Assembly: GCF_009811555.1 (NCBI RefSeq)
Contig: NZ_BLIN01000002.1
Coordinates: forward strand, 124,001-188,000
Direction: 5' to 3'
Source of the DNA: Streptomyces caniferus
Lineage (GTDB): Bacteria > Actinomycetota > Actinomycetes > Streptomycetales > Streptomycetaceae
DNA length: 64,000 bases
The notes below the pieces were generated by a model that worked only from the letters and a program-made list of their open reading frames with translations, was not told the origin of the DNA and made no database searches. The first letter of the stretch is position 1. Every line of letters starts with the position of its first letter. The position numbers were made by a program, and so were the translations under genes. Shown in pieces: positions 14,602-23,384 of the stretch.

Positions 14602-17397
14602 GTGAACGAGCAGGAGGCTTTCCGTCCGGACGGAAACGATCCTGACGACGACCAGTCCGAGTTCGACCTGACCGGTGAGTTCAAGATCGATTTCGCCGCA
14701 CCGGCCTGGTACGCGAGCAACGACACCAGTGGTGGGGGCACGAGTGCCGCCTCCCCCGCGACTCCTCCTGCGCCTTCGCCCACCCCTCCGCCCCTCGGGG
14801 CCCCGTCCCCGCTCGGGCCGCCCACCGGCCAGCCGCTGCCCGGCCCCGCCCAGGGTGCGCCCGGCATCCCGCACCAGGACACGTCCGGGATGCCGCAGCA
14901 GGGTGCGCCGACGGCGCCGCCGCCCGTAGAGGCCGCACCGCCGGGCTTCCCGACGCTGCGCCCGCAGGACGCCGGCAACGACGCACCCGCCGCCGCGACG
15001 CCGGTGCCGGATGCGACCGCGGAGGCCGCGCCGACCGCGAACGACGGTGCGGACGCCGGAAATCGGCGCTCGGGCACGGGTGTCGACCCGTCGGCTTCCC
15101 TCTGGGACGACGACGATGACGCCGGAGCGGAGACGACCAGCGCGTCCGAGTCCGAGGCCGCGCCCGCGGTTTCGCCGGAGGCCACGGAGGCGCCGCAGCC
15201 GGATGCCGTCGTGGCACCGCACGCCACCGAGAGCGGAACTCCGGCCCCCGAGGCCGCTGTCCCCACCCAGCCCGCCCCCGAGGCGACGGCGCAGGGCGCA
15301 CAGCCCGCACCGGCCCAGCCGCAGCCGCAGCCGCAGCCGCAACAGGCCGGTCCCCAGCAGGGTGTGCCGCACCAGGGGATGCCGCAGCAGGGCGTTCCCC
15401 AGCAGACGACTCCGCAGGGCGTCCCCCAACAGGGAGTCCCGCAGCAGGGTGCTCCTTGGGGCGCCGCGGCCGAGGGTCAGCAGCAGGGTGTGCCCGGGCA
15501 GGGCACCCTGCCGCCGCTGCCGGCGGAGTTCCAGCCGGCGGACCCGCGCATGGCGCAGGCACAGGCTCAGGCCGCTCAACAGCCCCAGCAGGGCCAGCAT
15601 GGCCAGCATGGCCAGCAGCAGGCGCCGGCCCAGCAGCAACAGCAGGCGCAGCAGCCGCAGGCGGGCTATCCGCAGGGGCAGCCCGCTCAGCAGGGTGGCT
15701 ACCCGCAACAGCAGCAGGGCGCTCCGGGGCAGCAGCAACAGCCCGCGTACGGCTATCCGCAGCCCGCCTACGGCTACCCCCAGCAGAGCCAGCAGCAGCC
15801 GCACGCGGCCGCGCAGCAGTCGGCCTACGGCTATCCGCAGACCGGTGCCCAGGGCTACCCGCAGCAGGGCCAGCACCCCCAGCAGGCGCAGGCCGCCTAC
15901 GGCCAGCAGCAGGCCGCCGCACAGCAGGCGGCTCAGGCCCAGGCAGCGCAGGCTCAGGCGGCACAGGCCCAAGCAGCACAGGCTCAACAAGCCCAGCAGG
16001 CGCAGCAGCACGCCCAGCAGGCACAGCAAGCTCAACAGGCCCAGCAGGCCCAGCAGGCCCAGCAGGCCCAGTACCAGCCGCTCCCCGGCCAGCAGGCCGG
16101 CGACCCGAACGCGGCGGCGAACTACGCGTCGTACTCGCAGCCGGGTCAGCAGCAGCCGCAGCGGGCCGCTCCCGGCGCGCCGCTCGGCTACAGCGCCGCG
16201 GTGGAGCTGACCTCCGACCGGCTGCTGCGCAACCAGCCCAAGAAGCGCAAGCCCGGCGCCAATGCCCAGCCGTCCAAGTTCAAGCTGGGTGCGAAGAAGG
16301 AGGAGGCGGAGCGCCAGCGCAAGCTGGAGCTGATCCGTACGCCGGTGATGTCCTGCTACCGGATCGCGGTGATCAGCCTCAAGGGTGGTGTCGGCAAGAC
16401 CACCACGACCACCGCGCTGGGTTCCACCCTCGCGTCCGAGCGGCAGGACAAGATCCTGGCGATCGACGCCAACCCGGACGCCGGCACGCTCGGCCGACGG
16501 GTGCGGCGCGAGACCGGTGCGACCATCCGTGACCTGGTGGGTGCGATCCCGCATCTGCACAGCTACATGGACATCCGCCGGTTCACCTCGCAGGCCCCGT
16601 CGGGCCTGGAGATCCTCGCCAACGACGTGGACCCCGCGGTCTCCACCACGTTCAACGACGAGGACTACCGCCGGGCGATCGACATCCTCGGCAAGCAGTA
16701 CCCGATCATCCTCACCGACTCGGGTACCGGTCTGCTCTACAGCGCGATGCGCGGAGTCCTCGACCTCGCCGACCAGTTGATCATCATCTCCACCCCGTCC
16801 GTGGACGGTGCGAGCAGTGCGAGCACCACCCTGGACTGGCTGTCCGCGCACGGCTATGCCGACCTGGTGCAGCGTGGCATCACGGTCATCTCGGGTGTCC
16901 GCGAGACCGGCAAGATGATCAAGATCGATGACATCGTGTCGCACTTCGAGACCCGCTGCCGCGGCGTCGTGGTCGTCCCCTTCGACGAGCATCTCGCCGC
17001 CGGTGCCGAGGTCGACCTGGACATGATGCGGCCCAAGACCCGCGAGGCGTACTTCAACCTCTCCGCCCTGGTGGCCGAGGACTTCGCGCGGGCGCAGCAG
17101 GCGGCGGGGATGTACCCGCAGCAGCAGATGGGCGGCGACCCGTACGCCCAGCAGCAGTACGCCCAACAGGGCCAGCAGGGCCAGCACCAGCAGGCACAGC
17201 CCCAGGCACAGCCCCAGGCGCAGCCGCCGCAGCAGGGCCAGCCGCCGGCCGGGTACCCGCCGCAGCAGGGCGGCTGGACCCAGCAGCCCGGTCAGCCGCC
17301 GGCCCACTGGCAGCAGCAACAGCCCGCTCCGGACGCACCACAGCCGGAACACCCGGGCCTGGCACCGGGGTGGCAGCAGCAGCCGCCTCCGCAGTGA
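14602..17397 (+). CDS. MinD/ParA-like ATPase with long Gln/Pro-rich N-terminus (EspI-like)
   Basis: A 931-residue protein. The first 500 or more residues are low-complexity and rich in Gln, Ala, Pro and Gly, including repeated GVPQQ and QQAQQAQ blocks. A basic linker follows ([10 protein letters not shown]), and then a MinD/ParA ATPase domain with the deviant Walker A motif [10 protein letters not shown] beginning at Lys594, a switch I-like IDANPDAGT and ILTDSGTGL near Walker B. The C-terminal 110 residues are again Gln/Pro-rich. This architecture matches EspI-type proteins of ESX-1 loci. GTG 14602 has a perfect AGGAGG 5 bases ahead. Its role is inferred to be energy-dependent regulation or positioning of the secretion system. 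Confidence 0.85.
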   Translation: MNEQEAFRPDGNDPDDDQSEFDLTGEFKIDFAAPAWYASNDTSGGGTSAASPATPPAPSPTPPPLGAPSPLGPPTGQPLPGPAQGAPGIPHQDTSGMPQQGAPTAPPPVEAAPPGFPTLRPQDAGNDAPAAATPVPDATAEAAPTANDGADAGNRRSGTGVDPSASLWDDDDDAGAETTSASESEAAPAVSPEATEAPQPDAVVAPHATESGTPAPEAAVPTQPAPEATAQGAQPAPAQPQPQPQPQQAGPQQGVPHQGMPQQGVPQQTTPQGVPQQGVPQQGAPWGAAAEGQQQGVPGQGTLPPLPAEFQPADPRMAQAQAQAAQQPQQGQHGQHGQQQAPAQQQQQAQQPQAGYPQGQPAQQGGYPQQQQGAPGQQQQPAYGYPQPAYGYPQQSQQQPHAAAQQSAYGYPQTGAQGYPQQGQHPQQAQAAYGQQQAAAQQAAQAQAAQAQAAQAQAAQAQQAQQAQQHAQQAQQAQQAQQAQQAQQAQYQPLPGQQAGDPNAAANYASYSQPGQQQPQRAAPGAPLGYSAAVELTSDRLLRNQPKKRKPGANAQPSKFKLGAKKEEAERQRKLELIRTPVMSCYRIAVISLKGGVGKTTTTTALGSTLASERQDKILAIDANPDAGTLGRRVRRETGATIRDLVGAIPHLHSYMDIRRFTSQAPSGLEILANDVDPAVSTTFNDEDYRRAIDILGKQYPIILTDSGTGLLYSAMRGVLDLADQLIIISTPSVDGASSASTTLDWLSAHGYADLVQRGITVISGVRETGKMIKIDDIVSHFETRCRGVVVVPFDEHLAAGAEVDLDMMRPKTREAYFNLSALVAEDFARAQQAAGMYPQQQMGGDPYAQQQYAQQGQQGQHQQAQPQAQPQAQPPQQGQPPAGYPPQQGGWTQQPGQPPAHWQQQQPAPDAPQPEHPGLAPGWQQQPPPQ
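15300..16080 (+). repeat. Low-complexity CAG/GCC-rich coding repeats
   Basis: Within the MinD-like gene, tandem codons for Gln, Ala and Pro make imperfect direct repeats at the DNA level (units such as CAGCAGGCC and CAGGCCCAG). The densest run, 15940-16075, encodes alternating QAAQAQ and QQAQQA. Such arrays are open to slippage and copy-number change between strains. Confidence 0.8.
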
Positions 17398-17412
17398 GGC
17401 GGGCGTAGGCAC

Positions 17413-17461
17413 ATACGGGTCGGGGCCCGGCATCAGCGAGATGCCGGGCCCCGACCCGTAT
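17413..17461. terminator. Strong terminator hairpin
   Basis: A perfect 21-bp stem (arms 17413-17433 and 17441-17461) with a 7-base loop, 16 bases beyond the MinD-like stop codon. The following 200 bases to the end of ribF (minus strand) show nothing further except a short GC-rich palindrome near 17625-17645. Confidence 0.92.
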
Positions 17462-17669
17462 CACGTCATCCCTCGGACGAGTGAACCGTTCTCAGCCGAA
17501 CTTCACCTGGAAACAGCCGAGTTGGGAATGCCTCAGCTCTGCCTCCGCCACTCCCGATGAGCGATACCCCGGCTCGGCGTTCGCCCGCTCCGCGATGGCG
17601 ATACCTCACCTCCACACCCGCCCACCCCCCGAAGGGGGGTGGGTGGCGGGGAAAAAACCACGGCGGGGC

Positions 17670-18626
17670 TTACGCGAACCGGCCCGCGTCCGCGATCAGC
17701 CCGCGGGCCAGCTTCACATCGACCGCCATCCGCTCCAGCAACGCGTCGAGCGTGTCGAACTTCTCCTGGCCGCGGAGGTAGGCGACGAAGTCCACGCCGA
17801 CGTGCAGGCCGTACAGGTCCAGGCCGACCCGGTCGATGGCGTACGCCTCGACGGTGCGTGCCTTGCCGTCGAACTGCGGGTTGGTGCCGACCGAGATGGC
17901 CGCCGGCATCGCCTCGCCCTCGACCTGCAGCAGGCCCGCGTAGACGCCGTCGGCCGGGATCGCGGTGTGCGGCAGGGTCTCCACATTGGCCGTCGGGAAG
18001 CCCAGTTCGCGGCCGCGCTGCGCACCGCGTACGACGACGCCCTCGACCCGGTGCGGCCGTCCGAGGACCTCCATCGCACCGGCCACATCGCCCTCGGCGA
18101 CCAGCCGGCGGGTGAGCGTGGAGGAGAACGGCTCGCCGCCGCCCGCCGTCCCGCGCTCGTAGAGGTCGATGACCTCCACGGTGTAGTCGTAGGTGGTCCC
18201 GAGCTCCGCGAGGGTCTCGACATTGCCGGTGGCCTTGTGCCCGAAACGGAAGTTGGGGCCCTCGACGACGACCTGGGCGTGCAGCTTGTCGACCAGTACC
18301 TTGACCACGAAATCGGCCGGTGCCAGCTTCGAGAACTCCTTGGTGAACGGGAGGATCAGCACCGCGTCCACCCCCAGTCCGGCCATCAGCTCCGCACGCC
18401 GGTGGTGGGGCGCCAGCAGCGGCGGGTGGGTGCCGGGCCGCACGACCTCGCTCGGGTGCGGGTCGAAGGTGACGACCACCGCGGGGATCCCCAGCTCACG
18501 GGCGCGCGCGACGGCCTTGCCGATGATCAATTGGTGGCCGCGGTGCACTCCGTCGTACGAGCCGATGGTGACGACGCTGCGTCCCCAGCCCTCGGGGATG
18601 TCCTCCAAGCCACGCCAGCGCTGCAC
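17670..18626 (-). CDS. ribF: Bifunctional riboflavin kinase / FAD synthetase
   Basis: A 318-residue cytoplasmic enzyme that phosphorylates riboflavin to FMN and adenylylates FMN to FAD. The N-terminal nucleotidyltransferase domain (about 15-190) has IGSYDGVHRGHQ, the GxFDGxHxGH type, and VEGPNFRFGHKATGN. The C-terminal riboflavin kinase domain (about 195-318) has LGFPTANV, VYAG and EAYAIDRV. GTG 18626 is preceded by GAGGAG; an upstream in-frame start at 18677 lacks one. It lies downstream of the truB operon, as in other actinobacteria, but is here separated from it by the pseudo-trypsin/NACHT gene. The 285-base gap upstream carries phased repeats. Confidence 0.95.
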   Translation of the reverse strand: MQRWRGLEDIPEGWGRSVVTIGSYDGVHRGHQLIIGKAVARARELGIPAVVVTFDPHPSEVVRPGTHPPLLAPHHRRAELMAGLGVDAVLILPFTKEFSKLAPADFVVKVLVDKLHAQVVVEGPNFRFGHKATGNVETLAELGTTYDYTVEVIDLYERGTAGGGEPFSSTLTRRLVAEGDVAGAMEVLGRPHRVEGVVVRGAQRGRELGFPTANVETLPHTAIPADGVYAGLLQVEGEAMPAAISVGTNPQFDGKARTVEAYAIDRVGLDLYGLHVGVDFVAYLRGQEKFDTLDALLERMAVDVKLARGLIADAGRFA

Positions 18627-18770
18627 AGTGCCCGCTCCTCGCCCGAACCTTGTCCGTCCATTGCGCCAATTCGGCATGGCGCAGGTCTAAGACTGCCATG
18701 CCGCGGGTGATGCTCCGCGCGAAGGGTGGCTCAGGGCGCCTCTCCGGGCACCCGCCCGCCCTTGATCCAC

Positions 18771-18820
18771 GGACGGTCTCGGACGGCTGCAGACGATCTC
18801 GGACGGCCATGGACGGTCCG
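18771..18820. repeat. 10-bp phased direct repeats (GGACGGnnnn)
   Basis: Five consecutive 10-bp units starting at 18771, 18781, 18791, 18801 and 18811; four begin GGACGG and the third reads AGACGA. A partly inverted copy (GGACCGTC) follows at 18829-18836. The period equals one helical turn rather than a codon multiple, so the repeats are not coding. They lie between the pseudo-trypsin/NACHT gene and ribF, upstream of ribF. Confidence 0.8.
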
Positions 18821-18911
18821 GATGCCCACGGACCGTCCCGGAGGTTCTGGGGCGCCCGCGGACGGCCACAGCGGAGGTCTCCGAGCGGGCCGGGCGGGCG
18901 CGGGCAGGGCC

Positions 18912-21900
18912 TCAGCTGTGGCACCCCGCGAGCGTGGCCCGGGTGCCGGGGCCCACCACGGCCGCCCACTCCCCCGGCTCGTCCGCCACCCAGTCCTGCA
19001 CCCGGCGCGCGAACCCGGGCACCCGCCGCCCCAGTTCCACCAGCCGCCGGTCGAAGCAGGCCGCGCCCGCCGGCGTGCGGGCCAGCAGGAGCCCGGTGCG
19101 GTGCACCAGCTCCCTGGTGCGCTCCGCCGGCCGCCGCTCCGCGCCCTCGGCCGCCGCCTGCAGCAGCGCCTCCAGGACACGGGTGTCCCGGCCGGACTCC
19201 TCGTACCCGCTGTGCGGTGGCGCGTACGAGGCCTCCTGCGCCAGCAGCACATCGAGCAGCTCGCGGCGCAGTGGCACCCCATCGCCACCGCCCGTCCCGG
19301 CCACCACGGCCGCGAGGGCGCACCGGACCGGTACGGGGGATCCGGTCAGCAGCTCCACGGCGAGCGGGCGGAGCGCGGCGCGGGCGGCCGGCCCGCGTTC
19401 CAGGCGGCGGGCGACGAACTCCGCGACCGGTGCTGCGGCGCGGTCCGGGCTGTGCCGCGCACAGTCACGGACGAGGTCGGCGACGCGGGCGACGAGGTCC
19501 GGCGCGTCGGCGCGGGCGAGCATGCGCAGCAGCGCGGCCGCCACCGGCGGGCCCTCGCCGCCGACCAGCCGGGCCCGGAACGCGTCCAGCACCGGTCCCG
19601 GATGGTCGGCCAGGGCGGCCGTGAACGCCGTGGGCGGCAGCTGCGGGTCCCCCGCGACGAAGCGGGCCAGCGCCCGGTCCAGGAAGCGGGAGCGGGTGGC
19701 CGGGTCGCCCATCAGCAGGGCCAGCGCGGAACCGTGGTGGGCGCTGTCGGCGCTCCGGGCGAGCAGGCAGAGGGCCGCATAGCGCAGCAGGGCACGGTCG
19801 GCCTCGGTGGTCGCGTGCCGGGCGGCCCGCAGACCGTACGAGACGGCGGCGGCCCGGCGCTCGGGGCGCACGTCGTGCGCCCAGCGGTCCACGGCCCGGC
19901 ACACCGCCGCCGGCTCGTCCTCGGCGAGCGCGTCCATCAGCTCGTCGCCCTTGGGATGCGCGGCTTCGACCAGGGCCTCCGTGAGCGCGTCGAGCGCCCG
20001 GTGGCGGTGGGTGTGCAGCAGCGCCTGCGCGGCACCGGCCACCGTGATCTCGCCGGGCAGAGCATCTACGGGGTGAGCCGGGCCGCCGTCCTGGGCGCCG
20101 GCACGCTGCAGCGGGCGGGTGTCGTCGAACCAGGCGCACAACAGGGGCTGCATGCGCTCGGCGTCCGCGCGCAGGAGGCCGGCCGCGGCGTCGAGGAACC
20201 GCGGCGAGCGTGCCGCACCGGGCTCGCTCCCGGCGGCGACGGCCGTCTCGGGCGCGCTGCCGCCGGTGCCCGTCGCAGCGGGGCTGCGCGGCCCACCGGT
20301 GGCGTCCGCCCACCCGTCGCCGTCCCGGTCGGCCGCCGGGTCGTCGGCGGGGTGGACGCGCACCCGCGGCGGCGGCGCGAAGCGCCGTTCGGTGTGCGGT
20401 CCGTCGACAGCCACGGCGGCTACGCCGGTCGCCGACGGACCGCCGGCACCGAGGTCGGACGGCATCGAGCGGCCGCCGGACCCCACGGGCAGCTCGGACC
20501 GCGGCGACACCGGTCCGGACGACGCCGATCCAGACGGCACCGCCCCGGACGGCGACGATCCGGACAGCACCGGTCCGGACGACACCGCCCCGGACGACAC
20601 CGGCCCGGCCGGCGACGGCACCCACACGGACCGCGACACCGCACCATCCGCCCCACCGGCCGCCACACCCCCCGCAGCCCCCGTCCCCACGCCTGCCCGC
20701 CCGCCTGGCCGCACGCCCGCCACGCGCCGCGCCGCCCCACCAGGAGGTCCGTCCGCCGGCAGCAGGCGGCGCAGCAGATCCATCCGGTCCTCGTCGGTCA
20801 GTGCCAGCCGCTCCCAGAACCACGGCCCGAACGCCTCCAGGCCCGTGTGTCCGAAGCCGCCCGCCCGCAGGGACCGTTCCGTGATCCGGTCGGCGAGCAG
20901 CCGCAGCACGCCCGTGTACGGCCTCGCGTCGGGGACCCGGCGCAGCACGCCGGACAGCAGATGCGCGGCCCACCAGCGGCCGTCCACGGCGCGTGCGGCC
21001 GCCGGGCCGGCCGCGGGGGCGGTCGCCATCGGCACCAACTCGGCCAGCCTGAAGGTCAGTTGCACCGTCCCCTCCCGCCTGCCGAGCAGCAGCAGGGCCT
21101 GGACGGCCGGTCCGACGCGGTGTCCGGGGACGGGCAGCAGGTCGAGGTCGACATGGGCGCCCTGCAGCCACTCCGCGAACTCCTCGTGGGCGAAGCGGTA
21201 TCCGGTGCCGGCCCGCACCAGCAGGCCCTCGGCCAGCACCGCACCGGCCCAGCCGGGCTCCCGCGGGAACACCTCCTCGAAGGAGGCACGGTCCAGCGCG
21301 CCCGGCCCGGGGCCGAGAGCGCGCCGAGCCGCCTCGTGCACCTGGCCGGCGACCTGGGCGGCCAGCCGGCGTACGGCGGTGCCGCGCAGTTCGGGCCGGT
21401 GGGCGGCCGCGAGCCGTACGGCGATGCGCAGGCACACCAGGTCCAGGTGGGCGTCGAAGATCTGGTGGCGGTCGGGTGCACCGAGGCCGGCCGGCTCGTC
21501 GACTCCCCTCCCGGCCGCACCGCTCTTGGGGAGCGCCGCGCCGACCTCCGCGAGCAGCCGCAGCGCCAGGGGATGACGGGCGTCCCGCGCGGCCGGTGCG
21601 CCGGGCGGCAGGCCGTAGCGGGCGCGGGCACGCTCCGCCGCCTCCTCGGGAAGGTCGCCGAGTTCCACGCAGGGGGGCAGCGCGGGGGCCGGGCGCAGCG
21701 GCCGGTGCAGCAGGCCGGGCGGGAAGAGCGCACCGGCCCGCTCCCAGTACTCGGGGCGGCAGGCGATCACCAGCCGCGCCCCGGCGCCGCACAGCCAGTC
21801 GGCGCTCGCCGCGGTCCACTCGGCGAGCCGTTCCCCCTGCGCCAGGGCCGACGGCATCTCCTCCGGCCCGTCGAGGAGCACCAGCAGCGGACGTCCGGCC

Positions 21901-23024
21901 GCGGACGCCGCCCGTGCCACGCCCTGGGCGGTGGTGTCCGCCGGGTCACCGGCCGTACGGCCCGCCCCGGCGACGATCCGGCCGGCGGACCGCAAGGCGC
22001 GCTCCACGGCCGTGCGCACCCCGTCGTCGCCGGACCGCAGCTCCGCACCGCGCAGCCAGACGGTCGGGGCGGCGTCCGGGCCCTGTGCCCGGCGGGCCGC
22101 GAGCCCGGCCAGCTCCGTGCTCCGCCCGGACCCCGGCTCCCCCACCAGTCCCAGCACGCACGCCTCTGCCGTCCCGTGGCGCGCCCCGAAGCGGGTGAAC
22201 TCCGCGGCCACCTCCGGCCGTTCGACCGCTTCGCGCCACAGCCGCGGCCGCTCGGCGGAGCCCATCGACACCTCGGCAAGATGCCGCGCACCGGCCGGGT
22301 TCAGCTCGCTGCCATAGGCGGGAACGGTCGCCGCGTTGCGCTCCAGCAGCGCGGCCAGGGCGCCCAGGGGCGCGGCTTCGGCGACCGCGCGCAGCGGAAT
22401 CGCGAAGCCGCCCGCCCGGCGCCCGAAGGGCTCCCCCGCCCGGGGGCGGCCGGGGGCCTGGGGGTGCAGCGCGGTGCCGAGGACCCCGAGCACCGCGCCG
22501 GTCCGGGCGTCCAGCACCGGCCCGCCGACCGCGGGGCCGCCCAGCCGCAGCGCCTCCCGGCCCCCGGCGCACAGGCCGAGCTCCAGCGTTTCGTCGAGGA
22601 GATGGACGCGCTGGGTGGCCGTGTACATCACCCCGGAGCCCGGCCCGACGATCGTGCCGTCCAGCCAGCCGCCCGCCCACAGCCGTGCCGCGGTGCCCGG
22701 GTCCGGGCGGCCCGCGGCGATGGGCAGCGGCACGAGCCGGTGTGGCCCGAAATCGCCGGCCTTGACGAGGGCGAGCCCGGCCTCCGGAAGGGGCGTGAGG
22801 GCGTCTGCTGCCACCACGCACGTCCATCCGCCGCCCCCGGCCGCGCCGCTTCCCGCGCCGTCCGCCATGGGTTGCAGCACCAGTTGTGCCGCCCCGTCCA
22901 CCGCTTCGTGGCTGGTGATCACGGTGCCGTCGTGGTCCGCGAGGAACCCCGTACCGCGCGTCCGACCTGCCAGATCGCGGATCCGCACCAGTGCCGTGTC
23001 CGCATCGGCATCCAGCAATGCCAT
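18912..23024 (-). CDS. Inactive trypsin-like domain fused to a NACHT/STAND-type NTPase and helical repeats
   Basis: A 1370-residue multidomain protein. Residues 1-215 resemble a trypsin-fold (S1) peptidase: His39 in VITSHEAVD is in place, but the Asp position reads Gly (EAGLALV, residue 83) and the GDSGGP motif reads PAVGGP with Val166 at the nucleophile. Proteolysis is therefore unlikely. Residues 285-560 form a STAND/NACHT-like P-loop module with GEPGSGRST (Arg301 replaces the Walker A Lys) and Walker B LLVLLDGPEE. The C-terminal 600 residues are Ala/Leu/Arg-rich helical repeats, interrupted at about residues 755-820 by a Ser/Gly/Pro linker. Such trypsin-NACHT proteins occur among bacterial conflict and signalling proteins. 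ATG 23024 is preceded by GAGAGGA. Confidence 0.78.
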   Translation of the reverse strand: MALLDADADTALVRIRDLAGRTRGTGFLADHDGTVITSHEAVDGAAQLVLQPMADGAGSGAAGGGGWTCVVAADALTPLPEAGLALVKAGDFGPHRLVPLPIAAGRPDPGTAARLWAGGWLDGTIVGPGSGVMYTATQRVHLLDETLELGLCAGGREALRLGGPAVGGPVLDARTGAVLGVLGTALHPQAPGRPRAGEPFGRRAGGFAIPLRAVAEAAPLGALAALLERNAATVPAYGSELNPAGARHLAEVSMGSAERPRLWREAVERPEVAAEFTRFGARHGTAEACVLGLVGEPGSGRSTELAGLAARRAQGPDAAPTVWLRGAELRSGDDGVRTAVERALRSAGRIVAGAGRTAGDPADTTAQGVARAASAAGRPLLVLLDGPEEMPSALAQGERLAEWTAASADWLCGAGARLVIACRPEYWERAGALFPPGLLHRPLRPAPALPPCVELGDLPEEAAERARARYGLPPGAPAARDARHPLALRLLAEVGAALPKSGAAGRGVDEPAGLGAPDRHQIFDAHLDLVCLRIAVRLAAAHRPELRGTAVRRLAAQVAGQVHEAARRALGPGPGALDRASFEEVFPREPGWAGAVLAEGLLVRAGTGYRFAHEEFAEWLQGAHVDLDLLPVPGHRVGPAVQALLLLGRREGTVQLTFRLAELVPMATAPAAGPAAARAVDGRWWAAHLLSGVLRRVPDARPYTGVLRLLADRITERSLRAGGFGHTGLEAFGPWFWERLALTDEDRMDLLRRLLPADGPPGGAARRVAGVRPGGRAGVGTGAAGGVAAGGADGAVSRSVWVPSPAGPVSSGAVSSGPVLSGSSPSGAVPSGSASSGPVSPRSELPVGSGGRSMPSDLGAGGPSATGVAAVAVDGPHTERRFAPPPRVRVHPADDPAADRDGDGWADATGGPRSPAATGTGGSAPETAVAAGSEPGAARSPRFLDAAAGLLRADAERMQPLLCAWFDDTRPLQRAGAQDGGPAHPVDALPGEITVAGAAQALLHTHRHRALDALTEALVEAAHPKGDELMDALAEDEPAAVCRAVDRWAHDVRPERRAAAVSYGLRAARHATTEADRALLRYAALCLLARSADSAHHGSALALLMGDPATRSRFLDRALARFVAGDPQLPPTAFTAALADHPGPVLDAFRARLVGGEGPPVAAALLRMLARADAPDLVARVADLVRDCARHSPDRAAAPVAEFVARRLERGPAARAALRPLAVELLTGSPVPVRCALAAVVAGTGGGDGVPLRRELLDVLLAQEASYAPPHSGYEESGRDTRVLEALLQAAAEGAERRPAERTRELVHRTGLLLARTPAGAACFDRRLVELGRRVPGFARRVQDWVADEPGEWAAVVGPGTRATLAGCHS

Positions 23025-23119
23025 CGCCGGTCCTCTCGCCCTGTCCGTCCTCCGAACGGTAAGCAGGCGGTGATCGTCTCGACAGGGACCCGTTCCAACG
23101 CGCCCCCCTCCACGCCTTG

Positions 23120-23152
23120 ATTCACTTCGAGCGCCTCACCGAATGAGTGAAT
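23120..23152. promoter_or_regulatory. Inverted repeat upstream of the pseudo-trypsin/NACHT gene
   Basis: Arms ATTCACT (23120-23126) and AGTGAAT (23146-23152), 19 bases apart, about 100 bases ahead of the start codon at 23024. The AT-rich arms stand out in this GC-rich gap and fit an operator or a UTR hairpin. Confidence 0.4.
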
Positions 23153-23321
23153 GTCCGGAACCACACCGGATCGAGACGACGGGCGGGGAGGGGCGACCCG
23201 GGCCCACGTGCCGTCTCCGTCCGGGCGGCCGGAGGCCGGTGGGGCCTCGGGCGCCCCGGGCAGCCGGAGGCCCCACCCGCCTCCCGGGGCGCCCGCCGAC
23301 GACCGCGTACGGCAGGCAAAA

Positions 23322-23361
23322 GGCCGGGCCCGGGGCGCTTGTCGCGCCGCCGGGCCCGGCC
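23322..23361 (-). terminator. Terminator of the rimP-truB operon
   Basis: A 12-bp all-GC stem (arms 23322-23333 and 23350-23361) with a 16-base loop, 24 bases after the truB stop codon. Confidence 0.82.
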
Positions 23362-23384
23362 CCAGGAGTGTCGGGTCACGGCCC

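Larger units (their letters stand above)
23025..23384. other. Intergenic region with inverted repeats
   Basis: A 360-base gap between the NACHT-type gene and truB. It holds an inverted repeat at 23120-23152, an imperfect 18-bp hairpin (arms 23231-23248 and 23267-23284, one mismatch) and the truB terminator at 23322-23361. I see no gene here. Confidence 0.6.

Noticed and set aside
15300..16080. Possible CRISPR-like or dispersed repeat array
   Set aside because: The repeats have no unique spacers of constant length and encode Gln/Ala/Pro in one long frame. They are coding low complexity.
14533..17433. A 966-codon minus-strand frame opposite the MinD-like gene
   Set aside because: The Leu/Gly/Arg-rich translation mirrors the Gln/Pro repeats of the real gene; the plus-strand frame has AGGAGG and a complete ATPase domain.
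18726..23120. A 1464-codon open frame on the plus strand
   Set aside because: It lies antisense to the 1370-residue trypsin/NACHT gene. Its translation is Arg/Gly/Pro-rich without domains, as expected from reading high-GC DNA on the wrong strand.
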